Shown here: positions 45,191 through 52,646 of the stretch, piece after piece | Layout: each line of letters opens with the position of its first letter | Position numbering within the stretch: the stretch's first letter is position 1 | Assembly (NCBI GenBank): GCA_965222205.1 | Contig: OZ244932.1 | Location: 992,001 to 1,056,000, forward strand | Source: RHLJ01 sp965222205 | GTDB taxonomy: Bacteria; Bacteroidota; Rhodothermia; Balneolales; Balneolaceae | Reading direction: 5' to 3' | Length of the DNA stretch: 64,000 bases | Notes under the pieces: model-generated | Databases searched by the model: none | Told to the model about the DNA's origin: nothing | What the model saw: the letters and a program-made list of their open reading frames with translations, nothing else | Program-made: the position numbers and the translations under genes

Positions 45191-45733
45191 CTAACCGTAC
45201 AATCTTTCCTCATACTCTGCTTCCAAAGGCATGTGCACGCTCCAGAATCCACCAGGCTTTTTACCTTCAAGTACATTGCGAAGGATGTTAAGGTGTGTAT
45301 GCCAGCCTGCACTTACTCCAACTTTGAAATCTTTAGTATCTGGTACTTTGGTATGAATAAGAATCAGTTTTACTTTATCACCTTTATGCTCAGAAAGCTT
45401 GAATATCACTTCAGAAGAAGAGCCGTCACCTTCATCCCACGAGTAACTAAGCAAGTTGTAGGGCTCCCAGGCAAGTACTTCTCCGGTCATAGTAACCTGA
45501 TCGGGCATATCACTGTATTTTTCAGGAGTAGGTTCGGGAGTGTCGCTTATCTTTTGGTTATCAAAGTGATGCGTGACTTTTCCTCCCACTCGCGGCTCTA
45601 CATCTCCACCGGAAAGCCACTTTGCTTTATGTTCAGATTCGGTTAAACATGCCCAGACTGTTTCTATAGGCCCTTTTAGTATTCGCTCCAGCGTTAATGT
45701 GTCGTTTTCTATCAAAGTTGCATAGTCGTTCAT
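45191..45733 (-). CDS. SRPBCC/AHSA1-like domain protein (ArsR operon, distal)
   Basis: 180 residues of the START-like SRPBCC fold: LTLERILKGPIETVWACLTESEHKAKWLSGGDVEPRVGG with GEVLAWEPYNLLSYSW and WHTHLNILRNVLEGKKPGGF. Resembles the AHSA1 C-terminal family. It is the third gene of a three-gene operon with an ArsR-type regulator, starting 12 bp after the previous stop. Substrate unknown. Confidence 0.9.
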   Translation of the reverse strand: MNDYATLIENDTLTLERILKGPIETVWACLTESEHKAKWLSGGDVEPRVGGKVTHHFDNQKISDTPEPTPEKYSDMPDQVTMTGEVLAWEPYNLLSYSWDEGDGSSSEVIFKLSEHKGDKVKLILIHTKVPDTKDFKVGVSAGWHTHLNILRNVLEGKKPGGFWSVHMPLEAEYEERLYG

Positions 45734-45744
45734 TGTTAAGAATA

Positions 45745-46245
45745 TTAAGATTGAATGTTAGATAAGTGTTGGTCGAGACAATCAAAGCTGGAGTTCCAAC
45801 CTTCCTCAACGCCCATTTTGGCATGCAGATCCCGATCTCTTTGAGTTGGATGAGTCATTGTCAGAGTGAGTTTGGTCTTACCTTCTATATCTTCGAAAAT
45901 AGCTGTAAGAGTATCTATTCGAGGAATTTCCATATCCATTTTTTCAGCCATCTCTTTGTACTCATCTCCAAACTCATCGGTGGTTATAATCTTTTTATTT
46001 TCGATGATCTCCAGGAATTTCCCCGTAACGGGATATTCTGTCCCATCAGGACCGGTCATTACAAATTTGGACCTTCCCCCGACTTTGAATTCATATTCTT
46101 CTACCCGGGTTGTAAATCCTTCGGGACCCCACCATTGAGCAATATGCTCAGGTTCAGTCCAAGCCTTATAAAAAAGTTCAACAGGTGCATCAAAGACTCT
46201 GGTTATGATAATAGGATGAACTTTATTAGTATTTTTTGCAGTCAT
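45745..46245 (-). CDS. SRPBCC/AHSA1-like domain protein (ArsR operon, middle)
   Basis: 166 residues with IIITRVFDAPVELFYKAWTEPEHIAQWWGPEGFTTRVEEYEFKVGG, GKFLEIIENKKIITTDEFGDEY, and EEGWNSSFDCLDQHL at the end: the AHSA1/SRPBCC hydrophobic-ligand fold. Two bases follow the ArsR stop, indicating cotranscription. ArsR plus SRPBCC pairs are frequent in this phylum and others; the physiological ligand is not known. Confidence 0.92.
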   Translation of the reverse strand: MTAKNTNKVHPIIITRVFDAPVELFYKAWTEPEHIAQWWGPEGFTTRVEEYEFKVGGRSKFVMTGPDGTEYPVTGKFLEIIENKKIITTDEFGDEYKEMAEKMDMEIPRIDTLTAIFEDIEGKTKLTLTMTHPTQRDRDLHAKMGVEEGWNSSFDCLDQHLSNIQS

Positions 46246-46247
46246 TA

Positions 46248-46568
46248 TTAATCCTTTTTTTGAAGTGTTTTAAGATAGTTTTCAAGTCGGTCTAAACGGG
46301 AGTTCCAAAGTTTCCTGTTTTTTTCTACCCAATCGCTTACAGGCTCAAGTTCTTCAGGTTTTAATTCGCAAATACGTTCTCTGCCTTCCTGCTGAATATC
46401 TATCAGATTACACTCTTCCAAAATTTTAATATGCTTTGATATAGCAGGGCGGGAGATTTCAAATTGATCAGCAATGCTGTTAAGGTTCAATGAATCGCCT
46501 GAAGCCAGGAGAGTAATAATATCTCTTCGGGTTGGATCAGCAATGGCTTGAAAAACATCTCTTCTCAT
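46248..46568 (-). CDS. ArsR-family winged-helix transcriptional regulator
   Basis: 106 residues with the ArsR layout: FQAIADPTRRDIITLLA, SLNLNSIADQFEISRPAISKHIKILEECNLI (recognition helix) and REGRERICELKPEEL wing. It lacks Cys metal-binding pairs near the recognition helix, so it is probably not a metal sensor. Probably autoregulates its operon through the palindromes at 46585-46627. Confidence 0.93.
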   Translation of the reverse strand: MRRDVFQAIADPTRRDIITLLASGDSLNLNSIADQFEISRPAISKHIKILEECNLIDIQQEGRERICELKPEELEPVSDWVEKNRKLWNSRLDRLENYLKTLQKKD

Positions 46569-46584
46569 AATTCCAATTATTTAA

Positions 46585-46627
46585 GTAACCGATTGGTTAC
46601 TAATATATATGTAACCATTTTGTTACG
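46585..46627. promoter_or_regulatory. Two palindromic operators for the ArsR regulator
   Basis: AGTAACC-GATT-GGTTACT (46585-46602) is perfect, and GTAACC-ATTT-TGTTAC (46612-46627) is near-perfect. Both share GTAACCNNNNGGTTAC-type half-sites and lie between the ArsR start (17 bp away) and the divergent MFS gene (56 bp away), so both promoters could be controlled. Confidence 0.75.
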
Positions 46628-46682
46628 CAAATAAATTTTATTTTAGTTTTTTAGTGAGGGGTATAGTTCGTTTATTCGGCGG

Positions 46683-47876
46683 ATGAAAAATCATATCCCG
46701 CGTCATATTCTACCTGTTATTGTAATTGCTCAGTTTGCCGGAACCTCGCTTTGGTTTGCGGGAAACGCAGTGGTAGACGATCTGATATTCGAACTGAATT
46801 TATTGGAAATGTTTGTCGGCTTTATCACAATGGCGGTGCAGGTAGGGTTTATAGTGGGCACACTTGTTTTCGCTTTTCTGAATATTGCCGATCGTTTTTC
46901 TCCCGTTAAAGTCTTCCTGTTTTGTGCTCTTGCCGGATCGGTGTTTAATCTGACTACTATATGGGCTTCTAACTTTACTGAGGTTATGCTCGCCCGATCA
47001 TTTACGGGTTTCTTTCTTGCCGGGATTTATCCGGTGGGGATGAAGATTGCCTCGGATTGGCATAAAGATGGACTCGGCAAAGCATTGGGCTATCTGGTGG
47101 GAGCTTTGGTAGTTGGAACAGCTTTACCTCATTTCTTGAAGTTTCTGGGTGGAGATTTTTCATGGAGCTATGTTCTTATCGGAACATCCTTATTTGCAAG
47201 CCTGGGAGGGTTTTTACTTTTCATCACGATTAAAGATGGACCGAACCGAAACCATTCCAAAGGATTGGTATTTGAATATGATGCGATTATAAAGCTCTTT
47301 AAAATTCGAAACTTCCGATCGGCTGCCTTTGGTTATTTTGGGCATATGTGGGAACTATACACCTTCTGGGCTTTTGTTCCTTTGATGCTTTCAGTTTTTA
47401 AATCAATTAATCCGGATTATACATTTAATATTTCTCTTCTTTCTTTCCTGATAATTGGAATAGGAGGGATCAGTTGTGCGATAGGAGGACACTTTTCTCT
47501 ATTTTTAGGAAGTAAAAAAGTATCAATGATTGCCTTAATGGGATCCGGATTTTCCTGTTTGATATTTCCGGTTAGTTTTGGCTTTCCTTTATTCATATTC
47601 CTGACAATTCTTTTTCTATGGGGAGTTTTTGTGATTCCCGATTCGCCACAGTTTTCAACCATGGTAGCAAAATCATGCGATTCGAAGTATATCGCAACCG
47701 GACTAACGATTGTTAACAGCCTGGGCTTTGCCCTTACTATTGTAAGTATTCAATTGGTTAATCTAATCTATAGCGCAACAGGTTCTGTCTTTACATTTTG
47801 GATTATGTTAGCCGGGCCTGTATTCGGTTTATTTGCGATAAGTAGATACAACACTAATTCATCTGTAGTTGATTAA
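46683..47876 (+). CDS. MFS transporter
   Basis: 397 residues with about 12 hydrophobic helices. The GTSLWFAGNAV first loop, DRFSPVKVFL (MFS loop 2-3 motif A region) and ARSFTGFFLAGIYPVGMKIASDW helix are typical of the major facilitator superfamily. Substrate is unknown. The gene is divergent from the ArsR operon and shares the operator region, so it may be co-regulated. Confidence 0.9.
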   Translation: MKNHIPRHILPVIVIAQFAGTSLWFAGNAVVDDLIFELNLLEMFVGFITMAVQVGFIVGTLVFAFLNIADRFSPVKVFLFCALAGSVFNLTTIWASNFTEVMLARSFTGFFLAGIYPVGMKIASDWHKDGLGKALGYLVGALVVGTALPHFLKFLGGDFSWSYVLIGTSLFASLGGFLLFITIKDGPNRNHSKGLVFEYDAIIKLFKIRNFRSAAFGYFGHMWELYTFWAFVPLMLSVFKSINPDYTFNISLLSFLIIGIGGISCAIGGHFSLFLGSKKVSMIALMGSGFSCLIFPVSFGFPLFIFLTILFLWGVFVIPDSPQFSTMVAKSCDSKYIATGLTIVNSLGFALTIVSIQLVNLIYSATGSVFTFWIMLAGPVFGLFAISRYNTNSSVVD

Positions 47877-47883
47877 GCAGATA

Positions 47884-48792
47884 CTACATTCTTTTCAAAT
47901 AGTTTTTAATTGCTCCAAAGTAAAGCTGTTCTTCTTCCAGCCAACCATAATGACTGCTGTTTTCAAGAATAAACAGTTCAGAATTCTGAAATACAGAATG
48001 TGCGCTTTCTGATATCTCAATTGGGATGATATCATGAGCACCCTGAATGATTAATACTGGTTTAGAGTAATTCTGAAGCTCGTCTTTTACATCATATTGA
48101 ATTCTTCTCAAATCTCTGAAGACTAAACCGTTTATTGTCATATTTCTCTGTGTCAATCGCTCAGCAACTATGGGTATATATTTCTTTTTGTGGAGATAAG
48201 CAGGGGCCAGGTATGTACCTCTTTTTAGCAGGGCATTATGGGAGGTATCACCTCTTTGTATTTGGGTTGTCCAGTAATTGAGAGAATCTCTTTCAGCTGG
48301 GGTTAATCTTACCGGGATGTTAAGAGTTCTGAGAAGATCGAGATCCAATCCTCCAGAGGAAGATAAAATCAAACCAAAGGTGTGTTCAGGATGTTTTGAG
48401 GTATAATAAGATCCCAAAATTCCTCCGAAAGAATGCCCGAGCACAACCCATTGATCAATTCCGAGGTGTTTTCGAATAGCCTCGATATCTTTAACCATCA
48501 GATCCATGGTTATCGTAGAAGAGTTCACCGGGTGCAGTTCAGAGTCACCGGTTCCCCGTTGGTCGTAAATGATCGCCATGTTTTTATCGGATAGTTTTTG
48601 GGCGAGCGAAGAAAAACCATCACTGTTCATTCCCGGACCTCCGTTAATAATCAGAATCGGAATTCCTTCGCCAAAGGTTTTAAAGTAAATACGACTTCCA
48701 TTTCCCTCAATAATGTACTCAGATTGAGCCAGAAGAGGATGACCTGCATGGAATAGTAAAAAAGTAAATAAAGGGATTAGAAGTCGTGCCAT
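47884..48792 (-). CDS. Exported alpha/beta hydrolase (prolyl-aminopeptidase-like)
   Basis: 302 residues: a signal peptide (MARLLIPLFTFLLFHAGHPLLA), the oxyanion region ILIINGGPGMNSDGF, the nucleophile elbow VVLGHSFGGILGSYY, the Asp region VLIIQGAHDIIPIEI and the His region ENSSHYGWLEE. The GGPGMNSD motif is typical of proline iminopeptidases, but exported members with other substrates exist. Confidence 0.88.
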   Translation of the reverse strand: MARLLIPLFTFLLFHAGHPLLAQSEYIIEGNGSRIYFKTFGEGIPILIINGGPGMNSDGFSSLAQKLSDKNMAIIYDQRGTGDSELHPVNSSTITMDLMVKDIEAIRKHLGIDQWVVLGHSFGGILGSYYTSKHPEHTFGLILSSSGGLDLDLLRTLNIPVRLTPAERDSLNYWTTQIQRGDTSHNALLKRGTYLAPAYLHKKKYIPIVAERLTQRNMTINGLVFRDLRRIQYDVKDELQNYSKPVLIIQGAHDIIPIEISESAHSVFQNSELFILENSSHYGWLEEEQLYFGAIKNYLKRM

Positions 48793-48887
48793 ATAAAAAA
48801 TTGATTAATTATAGAGAGTATAGGATTACTTTCAAAAAGTGAAGAATCAACGGTGATTTGGAACTGGTTATTTGATATTTTAAATCG

Positions 48888-49946
48888 ATGGCAGCCCGAA
48901 AGCAAAACAGTTCAGACATATTTCATCAGGTAAAACAGGAGATCAAGTCAGGAGATCTTAAGCCAGTCTATTATTTGTATGGGGATGAAGAGTTTCACCT
49001 TGATCAATTGCTCGAACAGTTTTCGAATTTGCTACCACCCCATGAGAAGGATTTCAATTTTGATTTACTTTATGGGCAGGATGTAACACCGGCTCAGGTT
49101 CTTGGGATAGCCCGGAGTTTTCCTATGATGGCTGAACGACGAGTGCTAATCGTCAGGAATTTTCTTCAAACCGCAAAAGGAGCTTCGGGAGAAGGGGAGA
49201 TGAATGATTTTATACCCTATTTCGAAAATCCTAACCCAAGTTGTCTGGTAATTTTATTTGATACAGGCAAGCCTGCCGGAAATACTAAAATCGGAAAGGC
49301 TATTGCAAAAAATCCGAATGTTGGTTTCCATCATTTTGAAAGTATGCCGGATTACCTGATTCCGGAATGGGTAATTAACTGGGTAGAATCTCATCACAAA
49401 AAGAAAATAAATCCTGGCGCTGCTCAGCTTCTGTCTCAATTTGTAGGGAATAATTTGCAGCTATTGTCTACCGAAATAGACAAAGTGTGCACTTTTGTAG
49501 ACACTTCCGAAACAGTCTCAGAGGCCGATGTAAAAAAAATAATCGGCTCATATCGTGAATATACGGCGATTGAGCTCAAAGAAGCGGTAATTAAGAGAGA
49601 CCTTGATAAAGCCATGTACATCTCGGAACAGATGTTGCAACACAGTAAGACAGACACGGGAGAAATAATTCGACTCGTGGGGTTCTTTTACAGTGTGTTT
49701 GTGAATATCTGGCAGATAAGAAGATTAGCCGACCGAGGTAATGCTAAACAACAGGTTCAGGCTGAGCTGGGAATTAGTAACTCCTGGTACTTCAATAAGC
49801 TTTGGGACGATGCTTCCAATTTCAGATACAGCGATATGCCGAGAGTGTTTGAAGCACTACTCGACGCTGATAAATCCATTAAAGGGTTTTCCACACTAGA
49901 CTCCACTTCGATTTTATTCCTCCTTGTTAAGCGGATGATTGGTTAA
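48888..49946 (+). CDS. holA: DNA polymerase III delta subunit (clamp loader)
   Basis: HolA opens the beta clamp during replication. The 352 residues show the family pattern: VYYLYGDEEFHLDQLLEQF, FDLLYGQDVTPAQVLGIARSFPMMAERRVLIVRN, and a helical C-terminal region with AIELKEAVIKRDLDKAMYI and FSTLDSTSILFLLVKRMIG. ATG 48888 gives normal length. Confidence 0.93.
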   Translation: MAARKQNSSDIFHQVKQEIKSGDLKPVYYLYGDEEFHLDQLLEQFSNLLPPHEKDFNFDLLYGQDVTPAQVLGIARSFPMMAERRVLIVRNFLQTAKGASGEGEMNDFIPYFENPNPSCLVILFDTGKPAGNTKIGKAIAKNPNVGFHHFESMPDYLIPEWVINWVESHHKKKINPGAAQLLSQFVGNNLQLLSTEIDKVCTFVDTSETVSEADVKKIIGSYREYTAIELKEAVIKRDLDKAMYISEQMLQHSKTDTGEIIRLVGFFYSVFVNIWQIRRLADRGNAKQQVQAELGISNSWYFNKLWDDASNFRYSDMPRVFEALLDADKSIKGFSTLDSTSILFLLVKRMIG

Positions 49947-49998
49947 TACCAAAATTCGCGGTTGAACAAGAACTGCAATAAAATTAGCGGAGATAAAA

Positions 49999-50610
49999 AT
50001 GGAAGCATTCAAATATGCTCAGGTAGCCAATTACAGCGACGAAGATTTGATGGAATATTTTCAAGAGGGAAGAGAACCTGCATTTAACGAGCTGGTTAAG
50101 CGATATACCGACCGTCTCCATAACTTTTTGTACCGATATACTCATAACCACCAGGATTGTGAAGATCTCGTTCAGGAGACCTTTTTAAGAGTTCATAAAA
50201 GTAAACATTCGTATGAGCGTATTGCCAAATTCAGTACCTGGATGTATACCATTGCGCTTAACCTTGCAAAGAGTTTGTATAAAAAGAAGAAAAGAATGCA
50301 GAAGGTTTCAATTCATAAAGATGAGAGTGACCCAAAGGATTACGAGATGAATATCGAGGATACCAATATCCTTCAGGATGAGGAGCTTCATCAGAAATTA
50401 TGTCTTGAGCAGTTGGAAAAAGCACTAATGCAGCTCGCGCCAGAATTCAGAGAAGTAGTGGTGTATCGAGATCTGCAGGAACTAAGCTATGACGAAATAG
50501 CTGAAATAACCGGGATAGCCATGGGTACTGTTAAGTCCAGAATTAACAGAGGGCGTGCCCAAATTAAGGCAATGATCGATAGTTATGTTGAATTAGGAAC
50601 CGCGTTTTAA
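49999..50610 (+). CDS. ECF-type RNA polymerase sigma factor
   Basis: 203 residues with sigma region 2 (FNELVKRYTDRLHNFLYRYTHNHQDCEDLVQETFLRV, KFSTWMYTIALNLAK) and region 4 (QLAPEFREVVVYRDLQELSYDEIAEITGIAMGTVKSRINRGR). A probable partner follows 65 bp downstream. GGAGATAAAA precedes ATG 49999. Confidence 0.94.
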   Translation: MEAFKYAQVANYSDEDLMEYFQEGREPAFNELVKRYTDRLHNFLYRYTHNHQDCEDLVQETFLRVHKSKHSYERIAKFSTWMYTIALNLAKSLYKKKKRMQKVSIHKDESDPKDYEMNIEDTNILQDEELHQKLCLEQLEKALMQLAPEFREVVVYRDLQELSYDEIAEITGIAMGTVKSRINRGRAQIKAMIDSYVELGTAF

Positions 50611-50675
50611 AAATCAGGGAACATTTTTCTCTTAATACAATTAAAGGTAGTGAACGTTGACTAGCATTACCTTTT

Positions 50676-50924
50676 ATGAAAAATTTTACTGACAAAGAAT
50701 ACCATCCGGTAATCGAAAATTATATTGTTGATTATGTTGATGATACCCTGGAAACTGGCGAGAGAGACGCCTTCGAGGAGGTGCTGGTTCATAGTGATGA
50801 TCTCCGTGAATTGGCATTCTCCGCGAAGGAGGGTAAGAGGTTAATCCAGCAATTGGGTTTTAAAAAAGCGAGCGATGAATTTAAAGCTGATTTGATTTCA
50901 AGATTGCAAAAGCAGCTTTCCTGA
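50676..50924 (+). CDS. Small anti-sigma-like partner protein
   Basis: 82 residues, no membrane helix. ENYIVDYVDDTLETGERDAFEEVLVHSDDLRELAFSAKEGKRLI resembles the N-terminal sigma-binding helix bundle of anti-sigma factors, but the Cys-His zinc motif and transmembrane helix are missing. The pairing with the ECF gene suggests a soluble anti-sigma or sigma partner. The stop abuts the convergent VOC gene. Confidence 0.65.
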   Translation: MKNFTDKEYHPVIENYIVDYVDDTLETGERDAFEEVLVHSDDLRELAFSAKEGKRLIQQLGFKKASDEFKADLISRLQKQLS

Positions 50925-51392
50925 TTACTGCTCAAAGAACTGAATTCGGTTTCCATCGGGATCCAGAATTATCACCATCTCTTTTCCTGAAATGGGATCA
51001 TTAACTACACTTCCCCTGAAAGTGACCTGCTTTTCTTCTAAATATTTTACCCAGGAATCAAAGTCCTTAACTTTAAATCCCACCTTGAAAATACCTTCTA
51101 TTCTTGCATTCGGAGATGCTTCATTCTGTGAAAGAGTTCCGTTCAATTGAATAAGTTCAATCAACGTTTTACCCCTCATTAAGTTAGCTTGGTAGAATCC
51201 ACGTTCTGCATTTTCTGTTTTGTTGATGAGCTCGAATCCAAGGATATCCTGATACCAGAAAATAGATGAGTCGATACTGCTGACAATGAAAGCACTGAAA
51301 TAGGGAGTAAGGTCTGGAAGAGATTTATCCTGAGCCTTAGCCTGAGTTAGTGATAGCAAAATAAGAATTAAAATAGGTACAGTATGTTTCAT
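50925..51392 (-). CDS. Exported VOC-family (glyoxalase-like) protein
   Basis: 155 residues: a signal peptide (MKHTVPILILILLSLTQAKA) and one VOC domain (FSAFIVSSIDSSIFWYQDILGFELINK, LIELIQL, ILDPDGNRIQFFE). VOC members bind a metal via Glu/His residues and act on many substrates. It is the third gene of the satD operon, overlapping the previous gene by one base. Confidence 0.87.
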   Translation of the reverse strand: MKHTVPILILILLSLTQAKAQDKSLPDLTPYFSAFIVSSIDSSIFWYQDILGFELINKTENAERGFYQANLMRGKTLIELIQLNGTLSQNEASPNARIEGIFKVGFKVKDFDSWVKYLEEKQVTFRGSVVNDPISGKEMVIILDPDGNRIQFFEQ

Positions 51393-51745
51393 TATGAATT
51401 CTCCAGAAAATATGATGTAGCTATTGCTGCATAACTTACCGCTGCCAGAATTGAGATCAGGTTTCCAACCAGGAAATAATCATTACTAACTTTGTCAATA
51501 TCGCCTTTAATCCTGGTACCGATCTTTAAAGCTCCAAATGCAACAATGGTTTGGGGATATCCAGCGATTAACCCTATGATAATTACCAGCCGCTCCAATA
51601 TTCCTTTAAGTACATCTTTAAGGTTAAGTGCAGGATCCAGATCTTCCTTTACTTTGGTAAGTAGTTGCTTATTCAATATATAGAAGATTATATGCACTAC
51701 TGCTTCCATTAACGCATATATCACAAAGGCTCTAGGATCAACCAT
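51392..51745 (-). CDS. Small membrane protein of the satD operon
   Basis: 117 residues with three hydrophobic segments (about 7-25, 50-72, 93-113). The pattern ILERLVIIIGLIAGYPQTIVAFGALK ... NDYFLVGNLISIL, with conserved Arg, Lys and Gly positions, resembles a recurring small membrane protein, but I cannot name a family. It overlaps satD by eight bases and the VOC gene by one, so it is translated with them. Confidence 0.75.
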   Translation of the reverse strand: MVDPRAFVIYALMEAVVHIIFYILNKQLLTKVKEDLDPALNLKDVLKGILERLVIIIGLIAGYPQTIVAFGALKIGTRIKGDIDKVSNDYFLVGNLISILAAVSYAAIATSYFLENS

Positions 51746-52388
51746 AGTCAGCTACAAACTCCTTGATATAAGATTTCAACAATACATATTCTTTAATCAT
51801 CAGTGTATTTCTTCTGCGCCATATCAGGCTTCGATCTTTATCGTGTTTATCGCCTACTTCTGCATCATTCGAATTTTGAATCATATCATAAATTAGAGGA
51901 AAGTCGGACAATTTCCACTGGCTGGTTATTCCGTCTATTACTTCAAATAGATATTCCAATTTATTCAGAGATTGATTCTCCAATTCTAAACGAAACCGTT
52001 TTCTACCGCGTTTTTTTTCGGTGAGTATACTCCTGGCTCTGGTTAAACCCTCGCCCATCATACCATGAGCTACTTTTGGATTGATTTCTGTTTCAATAGA
52101 ACCTCTCAGAAAAACATAGTGTAGTTTAAAATCGAGTTTTCGTTTGATAGACTCTTCCTCAAAATCTAAGAGTGTATCAATACCTCCCTTCACCGACTGT
52201 GTTAATCCCTGGAATTCATCTCCAAGTGTAATCGTATAAGGAGAGAGGATTTCTGTTTCGTATTTTCGATTCATGAATCCTACCAGATCAGCTAATTCCG
52301 AGGCAAGCTTATGCTGATCTTTATTGCTGCTGTCTACCACATCACCCATAAGTACTAATTGTTTGGATGTATTTTCTTCTGAACTCAT
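51738..52388 (-). CDS. SatD-family protein (nucleotide-cyclase-like fold)
   Basis: 216 residues. The N-terminal MGDVVDSS, TLGDEFQGL near residue 72 and GSIETE...GMMGEGLTRARS near 110-135 match the SatD family (named after a Streptococcus acid-tolerance gene). By pattern these three blocks resemble class III nucleotide cyclases: metal-binding Asp, second Asp in GDE, and the late GxxxxxAR. No regulatory domain is visible. The comparison with cyclases is my inference. First gene of the operon, starting 35 bp from three stacked palindromes. Confidence 0.85.
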   Translation of the reverse strand: MSSEENTSKQLVLMGDVVDSSNKDQHKLASELADLVGFMNRKYETEILSPYTITLGDEFQGLTQSVKGGIDTLLDFEEESIKRKLDFKLHYVFLRGSIETEINPKVAHGMMGEGLTRARSILTEKKRGRKRFRLELENQSLNKLEYLFEVIDGITSQWKLSDFPLIYDMIQNSNDAEVGDKHDKDRSLIWRRRNTLMIKEYVLLKSYIKEFVADYG

Positions 52389-52422
52389 TTTATTGATGTT
52401 TATTTACTGCTCTATCATAATA

Positions 52423-52501
52423 TGTTGCATATAAATTGCAACAAATAATCAGAAATCACAAGAGTTGTTGCAAAAAAATTACAACATAATGTTATGTTGT
52501 A
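52423..52501. promoter_or_regulatory. Three stacked palindromes (TGTTGYA-N7/8-TRCAACA) upstream of satD
   Basis: TGTTGCA-TATAAAT-TGCAACA (52423-52443), TGTTGCA-AAAAAAT-TACAACA (52466-52486) and TACAACATAA-TG-TTATGTTGTA (52480-52501) share the same half-site. The last two overlap. This is a strong operator signature for a regulator not encoded in the window. Confidence 0.8.
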
Positions 52502-52646
52502 TAATATATACATCAATTATTCTATATAATGAATTCGAAGACCTGATCTGAAAACAGGAAGAAGCCTTCAATTATTTACAAAGTGAGTTTTGAATAGAAG
52601 AATAGATTGAGTTATTTCATCAGATCAAAAAACTAACAGGGATATT

